Assembly (NCBI GenBank): GCA_017302655.1
Contig: JAFLDE010000039.1
Location: 1-35,515, forward strand
DNA length: 35,515 nucleotides
Direction of reading: 5' to 3'
From: Burkholderiales bacterium
GTDB taxonomy: Bacteria; Pseudomonadota; Gammaproteobacteria; Burkholderiales; Burkholderiaceae_C
Part shown: piece by piece, positions 1 to 7,636 of the stretch
Layout of the letters: each line of letters begins with the position of its first letter
How positions within the stretch are numbered: the stretch's first letter is position 1
Made by a program: the position numbers and the translations under genes
The notes under the pieces: generated by a model
What the model saw: only the letters and a program-made list of their open reading frames with translations
What the model was told of the DNA's origin: nothing
The model's database searches: none

Positions 1-648
1 AATACTGGACAAGGCAAGCAAACCCATATTGGCCGTCGCACCGGTGGCATTGAAACTTTGTTCCGAATGGTACATGCCACCAAAAAAGAAACAACATCCC
101 AGTACCAATAGCAAATTGGACAAGATCGATCCTAACATGCTGGCTTGAACGACCCGAATTTCGTTGGCCAACAAGGCTTGGACCGCTACCACAACTTCCA
201 CGGCATTGCCAAAACTGGCATTGAGCAAACCACCAATTGTATCGTTGGTGTGTAATGCGGCTTCTTCGGTAAAATCACTCAGGATACTTGCCAAGGGGAT
301 CATGACGAGGAAACTCAACCAAAACACATACGTGTCACTCCACTGTGCATGGACCGCCCACAAGGCCAACGGCGCTGCCAAGAGCAAATAACTCAACCAT
401 CCTTTGCCAAAAATCATTCCCCAAATCGCTTGACAGGTCGTGACAGGTTGCAATAGAATCGATTTGTCATCACCGTTGTTGTCGGTGGTGTTGCCTCCAT
501 TGGCCCGGTAGTGATGGTGGTGTTCTGGAATGATTGCATTGGTGGCCGATGTCCCAATGACACTGGGGATCCGACCAACGCCTCCCTTGAGGGAGCGAGT
601 TCCTTCGCCTTCTACTCCTTCTCCTTCATGGAGCAAAGACGAACGCTC
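1..648 (-). CDS. Fragment of eukaryote-type CAX Ca2+/H+ antiporter (foreign to the rest of the window)
   Basis: The minus strand is open without a stop from about 648 to 1 and runs off the left edge. It encodes a Ser/Glu/Gly-rich hydrophilic stretch, then hydrophobic segments, then the hallmark CAX block HTNDTIGGLLNASFGNAVE followed by VQALLANEIRVVQASMLGS and a Cys/Phe/Gly-rich membrane segment. CAX proteins exchange Ca2+ or other cations for H+ across vacuolar or similar membranes; the GNAVE-containing repeat is the cation-selecting c-1 region. Sequence style (ERSSLLH N-terminal region, NAT motif after the membrane helix) resembles algal or fungal CAX rather than bacterial ChaA. GC is clearly lower than in the adjacent genes and the third-position bias is different. 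The start codon is not present: the frame continues into the bacterial sequence. This is known-family recognition from motifs; the diatom/algal origin is inference. Confidence 0.8.
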
Positions 649-665
649 GGAGGCAGCCGGCCAGG
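640..665. other. Probable chimeric junction between eukaryotic and bacterial DNA
   Basis: Left of this point the sequence is moderate-GC and codes for a eukaryote-like CAX exchanger on the minus strand. Right of it the sequence is very GC-rich and codes for a bacterial cyanophycinase on the plus strand. Both coding regions lose their N-termini here: the exchanger has no start codon and the cyanophycinase has no signal peptide or convincing ribosome binding site. I see no repeat, insertion sequence or attachment-like duplication at the join. An assembly or library chimera fits better than lateral transfer. The exact base of the join cannot be fixed by eye. Confidence 0.7.
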
Positions 666-680
666 CCGCCGCAGCCGCCG

Positions 681-1871
681 GTGCCCGAGGAGCCGGTCAT
701 CAAGGGCGCCGCGGTGGCCATTGGCGGCGCTCTGCGCGCCGACAACGACGAGGTCTGGGGCCGCATCGTCCAGTTGGCGGGCGGACGGGGTGCGCGCTTC
801 GTGGTCTTCGGCACCGCCAGCGAAGATCCGGAGGCCAGCGCCAAGCAGGCCGTGGAGCTGCTGCAGCGCCGTGGCGCGGTGGCCGAGGCGCTGCCGGTGG
901 CCCCCAAGTTCGGCTGGGTGGACCTCGACAAGGTGGTGCGCGACCCTGCGCTCATCGCCAAGGTGAAGGCCGCCAAAGGAGTGTTCTTCACCGGTGGGCT
1001 GCAGGAGCGCATCGTCGACGTGCTGCAGCCCGGCGGTCAGTCCACGCCCATGCTCGACGCGATCTGGGACGTGTACCGCCGTGGCGGCGTGGTCGCCGGC
1101 ACCTCGGCCGGGGCGGCCATCATGAGCAAGGTGATGTTCCGCGACGCGCCCTCCATCGTGAAGGTGCTCAAGGGCCAGCTGCAGGACGGCAAGCAACTCG
1201 ACCGTGGCCTGGGCTTCGTTGGGCCGGACGTGTTCGTCGACCAGCACTTCCTCAAGCGTGGGCGCTTCGGCCGGCTCATCCCGGCCATGCGAGCCAAGGG
1301 CTACCAGTTGGGCCTGGGAGTCGAGGAGAACACCGCTGCCGTGTTCAAGGGCGATCAGGTGGAGATCGTCGGTGCCGCAGGGGCGCTCTTCATCGACCTG
1401 GGCGCCGCCCAGAGTGACCCGGGCGTGGCGGCCTTCAACTTGAAGGGGGCGCGTGTGGCGTATGTGGAGGACGGCGACAAGATCGACCTGAAGAACCGCG
1501 CCGTGGTGCCCTCGCCGGTCAAGCTGCGCGGCCAGCGCCTCGAGTCCGGCAGCCCCGAGTTCAAGCCCTACTACACCGAGCCGCGCTTCGTGCTGGACAT
1601 GCTGGGCGACCAGATGGTGGCCAACGCCATGCGCTACCTGATCGACAGCAACCAGAGCGAGGTCAAGGGCCTCAGCTTCGACCTGCTGCCCCCCGAGGAC
1701 GACCCGCTGCGCGAGCTGGGCTTTCTGTTCCGCCTCTACAAGGCGCCCGACAGCGTGGGGTGGAGCACCGACGAGTTCGGCGGCGAGCAGTACACGGTGA
1801 TCAATGTGCGCCTGGACATCACCCCGGTGCGCCTGCCGCAGCCCCTGTTCAGCCCCTGGACGCCGCCTTGA
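681..1871 (+). CDS. Cyanophycinase, exported type, 5' end truncated
   Basis: Peptidase family S51 protein that would hydrolyse cyanophycin (multi-L-arginyl-poly-aspartate) to beta-Asp-Arg dipeptides. From the GTG at 681 the protein is 396 aa. It shows an AIGGALR opening strand, FFTGG, and the nucleophile elbow GTSAGAA with Ser at residue ~142, then DQHFLKRGRFGRL, the conserved segment following the active site in cyanophycinases. The C-terminal ~150 residues go beyond the ~270 aa cytoplasmic CphB core, as in larger secreted forms. The frame remains open upstream of 681 (Pro/Gln/Arg-rich), with no good start or signal peptide before it runs into foreign DNA near 650. I therefore think the true N-terminus, probably a signal peptide, is missing and GTG 681 is only a convenient boundary. 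The 3' end overlaps the convergent channel gene by 23 bases. Confidence 0.85.
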   Translation: MPEEPVIKGAAVAIGGALRADNDEVWGRIVQLAGGRGARFVVFGTASEDPEASAKQAVELLQRRGAVAEALPVAPKFGWVDLDKVVRDPALIAKVKAAKGVFFTGGLQERIVDVLQPGGQSTPMLDAIWDVYRRGGVVAGTSAGAAIMSKVMFRDAPSIVKVLKGQLQDGKQLDRGLGFVGPDVFVDQHFLKRGRFGRLIPAMRAKGYQLGLGVEENTAAVFKGDQVEIVGAAGALFIDLGAAQSDPGVAAFNLKGARVAYVEDGDKIDLKNRAVVPSPVKLRGQRLESGSPEFKPYYTEPRFVLDMLGDQMVANAMRYLIDSNQSEVKGLSFDLLPPEDDPLRELGFLFRLYKAPDSVGWSTDEFGGEQYTVINVRLDITPVRLPQPLFSPWTPP

Positions 1872-3441
1872 ACACACGCCGGCTGCGGTGGCAGCCGGCC
1901 AGCAGCAGCAGGTCGCCGGGGAGCAGTTGGAGGTCTTCGTCCGGGCACAGCTGCGCCATGCCGAAGCGCATGTGCAGCAGCGGCACCATGTGCACCCTGC
2001 CGGCGAAGCCCTGAACCTCCTCGCGCATGGCGCGCAAGGTCTGGCCGCGCCAGACGCTCTGCGTCCAGCTCTCCAGAATTTGATCGCCCACCTCCTGGCG
2101 CAGGCGCTCCAGCAGGGCCGCGGCCCAGGTCTCGTCCTGCTGTGCCGCCGTGGCCAGGAATTGGCCGAGCAGCGGCGCCCGCGTGTGGCGCAGCACCTCG
2201 GTGGCGATCAGGTAGCCGGTGGCCATGATGAGGCGCGCGCCGGCCTCGCGGAACAGCAGCGCGTTGCGCGACTGGGTGCGCCGCAGGATCAAGGGCACTT
2301 CCGGTGCCAGCTCGTGAGCCGCCATGGCGATGGCCAGGTTGTCGAGGTCCACATCGGTGGCCGCCACCACCAACTGCGCGTCCTCGATGCCGGCCTTGCG
2401 CAGCACCTGCGCGTCCACGGGTTGGCCGCGGGTGACCCGCTCACAGCTCGCGTCGGGTTCCGGGTCGACGATGTGCAACTCGAGGTCCTTGCCGCGCAGG
2501 CGGTGGCGCAGCGCGCGGGCCAGCGGGCTCCAGCCGCAGATCAGCCAACGCCCCTTGGGCAGCGGCTGCGCCGGCACCATCACCGTCTGGCGCTGCGCCG
2601 TGATCGCCTCGTAGATGACATGCAGGCTGGGTGCTTCCAGCGCGATCGCCATGCGTTCGGCGAACACGTCGAAGGGGTTGATCAGCGCATCGACCCCGGC
2701 TTGCGCCATGCGCGGATGCCAGACATGGTGGCTGACCGCGCTCAGCACCTGCAGGTCGGGCGCCAGCATCTTGGCGCTGAGCACGATCTTGGTGTTCACC
2801 GCATCGTCGCCGGTGAGCGCCAGCACGCCCTTGCACATCGGATGGCGCAATCCGGCGGCCAGCAGCACCTGCGGGTCACTGGCGTCGGCCTCCAGGGCTG
2901 GCACCGGCAGTGCCAGGGGGTCCACGTCGGCGGCTTCCACGCGCTCGGGGTCGCGGTCCAGCACCACCACCTGCATGTCGTCGGCGGTCAGCTCGCGGGC
3001 CACGCGGCGGCCGGCGTCGTCGTAGCCGCAGAGCAGGTAGAAGGGTTCGCGCAGGCCGTTGACCAGGCGGTAGAAACGACCCTGCAGCAGCAGGCGGCGC
3101 ATGGTCGGGTCCTGCAGCACCGCGAACAGCGCGCCGAAGCTGTACAGCCAGGCGATCACCGTCATGTAGATACTCAGCGTGCCCCACAGGCGCTGCGCCG
3201 GGGTGAAGGGGTAGGGGATCTCGCCCAGGCCGATGGTGCTGCCCAGGAAGCTCACGAAGTAAGTGGCGTGCAGGAAGTCCATGCGCCAGGGCTTCCCGTC
3301 CGGGGTCTCCCCAGGCACCATCACGAAGCCAAGGATGGCCACCGCGTACGCCAGGATGAGAACGGCCAGTGGCCGGCGCATGCGCCGCAGCAGGATGAAG
3401 ACGCTGTGGCGCCCGGCCAGCGCGCCCTGCGAGCTGGCCAT
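1849..3441 (-). CDS. Potassium-channel-like protein with two TrkA-N (RCK) domains
   Basis: 530 aa inner-membrane protein. Residues ~1-110 contain two hydrophobic helices flanking a pore loop with the filter-like motif T69-I-G-L-G-E74. The remainder holds two Rossmann-type RCK/TrkA-N domains, beginning near FYLLCGYDDAGRRVA and RWLICGWSPLARALR, then a TrkA-C-like end (LLPGDLLLLAG). This is the architecture of ligand-gated K+ channels of the MthK/Kch type with duplicated RCK modules in one chain. Canonical filters read TVGYGD; here the aromatic residue is Leu and the acid is Glu, so ion selectivity is uncertain. Start ATG at 3441 shares one base with the stop of the upstream small membrane gene (TGATG), so the two are translationally coupled. 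A longer in-frame reading upstream lies entirely over that gene and was rejected. Confidence 0.85.
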   Translation of the reverse strand: MASSQGALAGRHSVFILLRRMRRPLAVLILAYAVAILGFVMVPGETPDGKPWRMDFLHATYFVSFLGSTIGLGEIPYPFTPAQRLWGTLSIYMTVIAWLYSFGALFAVLQDPTMRRLLLQGRFYRLVNGLREPFYLLCGYDDAGRRVARELTADDMQVVVLDRDPERVEAADVDPLALPVPALEADASDPQVLLAAGLRHPMCKGVLALTGDDAVNTKIVLSAKMLAPDLQVLSAVSHHVWHPRMAQAGVDALINPFDVFAERMAIALEAPSLHVIYEAITAQRQTVMVPAQPLPKGRWLICGWSPLARALRHRLRGKDLELHIVDPEPDASCERVTRGQPVDAQVLRKAGIEDAQLVVAATDVDLDNLAIAMAAHELAPEVPLILRRTQSRNALLFREAGARLIMATGYLIATEVLRHTRAPLLGQFLATAAQQDETWAAALLERLRQEVGDQILESWTQSVWRGQTLRAMREEVQGFAGRVHMVPLLHMRFGMAQLCPDEDLQLLPGDLLLLAGCHRSRRVFKAASRG

Positions 3442-3830
3442 CAGCGGCGCTGGTTGGCGGTCTCGATGACCAGCAGCACGACCGAGATGACGTTCGCCAC
3501 CATGGCCCCGGTGGCGAAGGAGACCACGGTGGCCATTTGCTTCACGCCCAACTCGGCACCTGGCGCCAGCTGGGCCACCGCCACGCCCCACACGCCGGCC
3601 GCAGCCAGCAACTGCACGTCGGCCACCAGGCTGGTGGCCAGCATGGTCGAGCCCAGCGGCGAGCGGTCACCGAACTTCATGACCGTGGCCACCAGACTGA
3701 CGATGATGGCGAGGAACAGTTCGACGGAATCGTGATGCGCCGGGTTGTCGATGTCGCCCACCACGAAGCCGACGTTGAGGGTCAGCGCCAGCACGATGAC
3801 AAAGGCAAACAGGACGCGTTCGAGGCTCAT
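3441..3830 (-). CDS. Small four-helix membrane protein (DUF6394-like), partner of the channel
   Basis: 129 aa, almost entirely hydrophobic, with about four predicted transmembrane helices: an opening FAFVIVLALTLNVGF helix, a central AIIVSLVATVMKFGD segment and two more near the C-terminus. It resembles the proteobacterial family I know as DUF6394 (GDIDNPAHH after helix 1, KFGDR after helix 2). That family has no established function to my knowledge. It is the first gene of a two-gene operon and its TGA overlaps the ATG of the K+-channel-like gene by one base. An accessory subunit or assembly factor of the channel is the natural inference, but nothing in the sequence proves it. Confidence 0.75.
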   Translation of the reverse strand: MSLERVLFAFVIVLALTLNVGFVVGDIDNPAHHDSVELFLAIIVSLVATVMKFGDRSPLGSTMLATSLVADVQLLAAAGVWGVAVAQLAPGAELGVKQMATVVSFATGAMVANVISVVLLVIETANQRR

Positions 3831-3902
3831 GGTGGAGGGAAATCGTGACCAACGGGACGGCAGTCTAGGGCGGCTAGGCTTGCCTACCTACATGGAGAAG
3901 CC

Positions 3903-5186
3903 ATGCCCCGACGGATCACCGCACTGAACACCGCTCTGAGCGCACTTGCCCTGGTCACGAGCACCGCGTTCGCCCAGGCCCTGCCTGAGCCCGCCGCACC
4001 GCCGGCCGCGCCCACCGGCATGAAAGGTGCCGAGCTGCTGCCCGCGCTCGTCGAGCATTCGCGCAGCCGTTTGGAGCTGCAGGGCGGGCGGCTCGCCGGC
4101 GAGGGCCTGCCGGCGCTGCGCCGCCTGCTCGCGCCCACGCAGTTCGTGCTGCTCGGCGAGGATCATTTCGTCAGCGGCATTGCCGACTTCGCCACCGCGC
4201 TCTGGCAGGAGCTGCAGCCCCTGGGCTACCGCCACGCGGTGCTGGAGGCCGACCGCTGGAGCGTGGCACAGCTGGAGCAGCGCCTGGCCCGTGGCGACGC
4301 CCTGCAGCCCTGGCTGCAGACGCAGGGCGGCGCAGGCACCATCCCCTTCTACACCCTGGCCCCGGAAGTGCGCTGGCTGCAGGCCATCGTGGGCAGCCAG
4401 CCGGCGCCGCGCGGGCCGCGGCTGTGGGGTGTGGATCAGGTGTTTCTGGGCGGCGTGCCGCTGGTGCTCGACGCGGTGGCCCGCGAGGCGCGCGACCCCG
4501 AGGCCCGCCGCCAGGCCCAGGCTTTCGTGGATGCCTCGCGCGGCAATCTGCAATGGCTGCCAAAGGTGCCGGTGGCCGAGCTGGAGGCCCTGCACGCGCG
4601 CCTGAAGGCCCAGCCGCCACTGGCCGAACGGGTGCGGGCGCTGATCGACTCGCGCGCCATCTACCAACCGTTCACCGGCGGCGAGGGCGAGGCCTGGACG
4701 GCCAACGAACGGCGCGAGCAGGGCATGCGCCGCGACTTCCTGCGTCACTACCGCGCCGCCGAGAAGCAGGAGGGTGCGCCGCCCAAGGCCATGGCCAAGC
4801 TGGGTGCGAACCACTTGTTCCAGGGTGCCAGCACGACCTGGGTGCAGTCCTTCGGCAACGCCCTGGTGGAGCTGGCGCGCCAGCACGACCGTGCCACGCT
4901 GTCCATGCTGGTGCTGTGCGTGCCCGGCGGACAGTCGGGCACCTTCCAGGGAGGCGAGGCGCCTTGCAATGCCGCGCGTTACGGCGGCGACTGGGCGTTC
5001 ATCGAGCCCTTCCTCCACGCCGATGCCATCACCGTGTTCGACCTGCGCACCTGGCGCCTGCGCCCCGGCCGCTTCGCGCACCTGAGCCACGGCGTGCAGC
5101 GCGCGGTGGCGGGCTTCGACCTGCTGGTGTTCGTGCCCAGCGGGCCACCGGCGCGCTTCCTGGAGGGCCTTCAGCCGCCGCGCTGA
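3903..5186 (+). CDS. Exported ChaN/erythromycin-esterase-like (TIKI/EreA clan) protein
   Basis: 427 aa. An N-terminal signal peptide ends near TAFAQA (Ala-rich, cleavage after the Ala-Phe-Ala). The mature protein has LLGEDHF near residue ~85, matching the GE-x-H motif of the EreA/ChaN/TraB/TIKI clan, a second acidic/aromatic strand (AVLEAD), and KLGANHLFQG near residue ~300, matching the distal conserved Gly-x-Asn-His. These residues form the metal- or substrate-binding centre in that clan. Members include haem-binding ChaN lipoproteins, erythromycin esterases and metalloproteases, so the reaction cannot be assigned. There is no lipobox Cys, so it is probably soluble in the periplasm. It is transcribed alone, divergent from the channel operon; the gap of 72 bases holds both promoters. 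The C-terminus overlaps the convergent sirtuin gene by 16 bases. Confidence 0.65.
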   Translation: MPRRITALNTALSALALVTSTAFAQALPEPAAPPAAPTGMKGAELLPALVEHSRSRLELQGGRLAGEGLPALRRLLAPTQFVLLGEDHFVSGIADFATALWQELQPLGYRHAVLEADRWSVAQLEQRLARGDALQPWLQTQGGAGTIPFYTLAPEVRWLQAIVGSQPAPRGPRLWGVDQVFLGGVPLVLDAVAREARDPEARRQAQAFVDASRGNLQWLPKVPVAELEALHARLKAQPPLAERVRALIDSRAIYQPFTGGEGEAWTANERREQGMRRDFLRHYRAAEKQEGAPPKAMAKLGANHLFQGASTTWVQSFGNALVELARQHDRATLSMLVLCVPGGQSGTFQGGEAPCNAARYGGDWAFIEPFLHADAITVFDLRTWRLRPGRFAHLSHGVQRAVAGFDLLVFVPSGPPARFLEGLQPPR

Positions 5187-6013
5187 TCGTCGCGCTGGAG
5201 CGCGGCCTCGATGCCTCGCAGCGCCGCCAACGCGCCCATCGGCAGGCTGAGGCCCAAGCTGCGTGGCAGCGCCGCCTCGCGCGGATTGATGCGCAGCAGC
5301 CGGCCGCCGCCTTCCAGCACCACTGCTTCACCGAACCGGCGCACCGAGGGGATGGCGGTGCCCGCGCCCAGCTCCACCACCAGCGGCCGTTCGCAGCGGC
5401 GCAGCCAGCTCTGCAGGCGCACCGCCTGCGCCTCGTAGCGCGAGCCGTCCCAGCCCCCGTCACCGAACATCAGGATGTTGGGCCGGAGCAGCGCGCCGCA
5501 GGCACAGCGCGGCAGCACGCCGCGCCAGCGGCAGGTGGCTTCGTCGATGTCGGGCCGCAGCGCATCGGCCGGCTCGGGCGGGCGGCCGCAGCCGTTCAGG
5601 CACTGCAGCCAGTGGATCGAGCCATGGCACTCGTGCACGGTGTCGAAGCCAGCCGCCTGGAACTGCCCATCGACATTGCTGGTGAACACCGCCGCGCCGC
5701 CCGGCAGGCGCTCGCCCCAGGCCTTCAGGAGCGCAAAACCGGCGTGCGGCAGCGTGTCGCGGTACAGCTGCAGCCGGTGGCCGTAGAAGCCCCAGGCCAG
5801 CTCGGGCTCCTGCGCAAAGGCACGCGGGTTGGCGATCTCGGTGAAGTCCAAGCCCGCGCGGCCCAGCGCCGGATAGGCACGCCAGAAGCCCTCGTTGCCT
5901 CGGAAGTCGGGCAGGCCGGAGTCCACCCCCATGCCCGCGCCGGCGCACACCAGCAGAGCGTCGGCCTGCTCCAGCAGCTCGGCGGCTTCTTCGAACAGCA
6001 GGTCGTCGTTCAC
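5171..6013 (-). CDS. Sir2-family NAD+-dependent protein deacylase (sirtuin)
   Basis: 280 aa from a GTG start at 6013. Rossmann-fold NAD motifs are clear: CAGAGMGVDSGLPDFRG near residues 23-39, TSNVDGQFQ, and the catalytic HGS. LRPNILMFGD and ELGAGTAIPSVR are typical of one bacterial sirtuin group. The enzyme would remove acyl groups from lysines, giving nicotinamide and O-acyl-ADP-ribose. The small zinc module is odd: the first pair is C-x3-C (QCLNGCG) and the last is C-x-C (PRCACGA), where I expect C-x2-C, as if one residue were deleted. An additional Cys lies between. Zinc binding may be altered. The GTG overlaps the stop of the upstream gene as GTGA, so the two genes form a coupled operon. 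Confidence 0.88.
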   Translation of the reverse strand: MNDDLLFEEAAELLEQADALLVCAGAGMGVDSGLPDFRGNEGFWRAYPALGRAGLDFTEIANPRAFAQEPELAWGFYGHRLQLYRDTLPHAGFALLKAWGERLPGGAAVFTSNVDGQFQAAGFDTVHECHGSIHWLQCLNGCGRPPEPADALRPDIDEATCRWRGVLPRCACGALLRPNILMFGDGGWDGSRYEAQAVRLQSWLRRCERPLVVELGAGTAIPSVRRFGEAVVLEGGGRLLRINPREAALPRSLGLSLPMGALAALRGIEAALQRDDQRGG

Positions 6014-6711
6014 AGCGGCTCCTGCGCCTCGTCCAGCGGCGGCGCCAGCGGCACGGCGCGCGCCAGCGCCAGCCAGGTGGGGAAGTCCGGCTGGTGGCTG
6101 CGCCGGGGGGCCGGGCGGGCCAGCTCGAAATGCGTGGCGTGCGCGAACCACACGCCGTACTCGGGCGGTACCTCCTCCACCCGCGCGATGCCGGCGGCGA
6201 GCACGAAGCAGGTCTGCCCCGAGAGCGCCGCGTAGGCCGCGCTCTTGGCGGGGCGGCGCAGCTCGCCGAGCAGGTCCGCGCGGCTCACCTTCACCTCGTG
6301 GATGCACACCTCCAGGCCCTCGGGCTTGCTGCTCGGGCGCAGCGAATAGACGTCGGGCTGGCAGAGCAGCCAGCGCAGGCGCTCGGGTTCCTCTTCCCGT
6401 GGCAGCCCGGCGCGCAGGCTGAGCCGGGTCCAGCAGATGCGTCCGGCCCGCTGCAGCTCGAAGGCCACGCGCGCCACGAGCAGTTCGTGCGCGTCGCGCA
6501 GGCGGCGGTTGGTCTCCAGCCCCAGCGCCGCGGCCTGGATGCCGGCGTCGGTCAGGCGCAGGCGCTCGCGCCCATCGGGGTCTTGCACCCTCGCCAGCCA
6601 GCCGGCGGCCAGCAGCTCCAGCTCCAGCGCATCCAGGCAGGGCCAGCCGGCGCTGCGGTAGAGCTGGCGCAGGCGTCGGACCTGGGGCCGGGTGGGCATG
6701 TTGCCGGGCAT
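6010..6711 (-). CDS. Winged-helix plus PD-(D/E)XK nuclease-like protein, coupled to the sirtuin
   Basis: 233 aa. The N-terminal ~65 residues look like a winged helix (RQLYRSAGW, then DALELELLAAGWLAR and RLRLTDAGIQAA, a DNA-binding-type helix-wing pattern). The C-terminal half has a nuclease-fold signature: QPDVYSLR, then EVKVSRADLLGELRR, then CFVLAAGI and PPEYGVWFA. This D...E-x-K order matches the PD-(D/E)XK clan and particularly MmcB-like DNA-repair proteins. Function is inferred from this fold only; no activity is known to me for this exact family. The TGA stop overlaps the GTG of the sirtuin gene (GTGA), which argues for a shared process such as DNA repair or chromatin-like regulation. 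An internal ATG at 6699 is an alternative start. Confidence 0.6.
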   Translation of the reverse strand: MPGNMPTRPQVRRLRQLYRSAGWPCLDALELELLAAGWLARVQDPDGRERLRLTDAGIQAAALGLETNRRLRDAHELLVARVAFELQRAGRICWTRLSLRAGLPREEEPERLRWLLCQPDVYSLRPSSKPEGLEVCIHEVKVSRADLLGELRRPAKSAAYAALSGQTCFVLAAGIARVEEVPPEYGVWFAHATHFELARPAPRRSHQPDFPTWLALARAVPLAPPLDEAQEPL

Positions 6712-6795
6712 GGAATGGGTGAATCTATCGGACCGGCCAGTGCCGCGCTGCGTAGGCCGGGCTTCTGCTGCCTTTCGATCCGGGGAAATCGAGCT

Positions 6796-7290
6796 TCAGC
6801 CCGGTCTTCGCAACAGCTTCACGAAGCGCTGACGCTGGCCGCCCAGGGGCTCGCTCCAGCGTTGCCATTCCTTGAATCCAGCCTGGGCGAACAGCGCCAG
6901 TGCGGGGGCGTTGGCATGGGCCAGCCGCACACTGACCGGCCGACCCAGTCCCTGACGGGACAGGGCTGCGTGCAGCAGCAGCGTGGCCACGCCCCGCCGC
7001 TGCTCACACGGCAGCACGCCCAGCGCACCGATGCAGCCCACCGCCTCGTCGTCGGCGTCGGCATGGAGGCTCACAGCGCCCACCAACCGGCTCTCCTCCC
7101 AGGCACCGATCCAGTCCTCGCCCCCCGTCTGCAGCGCATGCACCGGGTGCTGCAAGGGCGGGAACTGCGCCGGGTCCACGCCCAGCAGCAGGGCTTCCTG
7201 CGTGTAGGCTTGCTGCAGCAGCGCGTGCAACTCGGTGGCCAGGGCGGCGTCCTGGGCATCGAGCGGGGCCAGGTGGGGGAGGGGCGACAT
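6796..7290 (-). CDS. GNAT-family N-acetyltransferase
   Basis: 164 aa from ATG 7290 (a longer upstream reading has no supporting start). The GNAT acetyl-CoA site is visible as GALGVLPCEQRRGVATLLL (motif A, with Q-R-R-G in the Q/R-x-x-G-x-G/A loop), preceded by the V-x-G strand RLVGAVSLHADADDE. It is followed by a C-terminal AHANAPALALFAQAGF, the usual Asn-x-x-Ala...Tyr/Phe helix. The substrate is unknown. It is a single gene transcribed away from the RHS locus. Confidence 0.8.
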   Translation of the reverse strand: MSPLPHLAPLDAQDAALATELHALLQQAYTQEALLLGVDPAQFPPLQHPVHALQTGGEDWIGAWEESRLVGAVSLHADADDEAVGCIGALGVLPCEQRRGVATLLLHAALSRQGLGRPVSVRLAHANAPALALFAQAGFKEWQRWSEPLGGQRQRFVKLLRRPG

Positions 7291-7636
7291 GGCCGGGATT
7301 CTGAGTGGGTGTTCGCCGCTCACTCGCTGCACACATCGAAGCCGGTCGATCTGGCCGCGAGGCACCGACTGCAGCCCTGCGCGAGACCTACCGGCCGTTG
7401 GTGCAGCAGGGGACTCTTAGGGCGGAGTGCTGGGGGGTAGTCGCGCAAGGAAAGGGCTAGGGATGCGATGACGGCTGATCTGGGGTTACAGCCGGAGACG
7501 TCTTCGCGTGATTCCACGGAGATCCAAGCGACGGGTGCTTTGAGCAGAATCGATCCCCGCTGCAAGCCTTGATGCTTGACGGCAGAGATCCTGTCCAGGG
7601 AGGACAGGCCGAACCACAGGCACTGTAGGGATCGTC
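7291..7636. other. 346-base non-coding leader upstream of the RHS gene
   Basis: There is no convincing reading frame on either strand. The stretch must hold the promoters of the divergent GNAT and RHS genes. I see one compact inverted repeat near its right end (reported separately) and several GGG-rich patches around 7415-7470, but no known riboswitch motif, tRNA or intact mobile element. It is unusually long for this tightly packed window. Confidence 0.6.
7590..7608 (+). promoter_or_regulatory. Perfect 7-bp hairpin in the RHS leader
   Basis: CCTGTCC, loop AGGGA, GGACAGG: a perfect 7-base-pair stem with a 5-base loop ending 28 bases before the ATG at 7637. A ribosome binding site (TAGGGA) sits between the hairpin and the start. 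It could shield the leader or mark an operator; it has no T-run, so it is not a standard intrinsic terminator. The role is inferred. Confidence 0.45.

Noticed and set aside
612-1877. Long open frame antisense to the cyanophycinase
   Set aside because: It has no recognisable domain and is the mirror of a well-motifed gene in high-GC DNA, where antisense frames stay open by codon bias.
1804-3735. Plus-strand 643-codon frame opposite the channel operon
   Set aside because: His/Gln/Arg-rich shadow of the two-RCK channel on the other strand, whose motifs are clear.
5171-6711. Known SIR2-containing defence system (Thoeris, DSR or short pAgo type)
   Set aside because: The SIR2 domain has deacylase-type HG and zinc-Cys features and the partner is not a TIR, Argonaute or other known defence protein.
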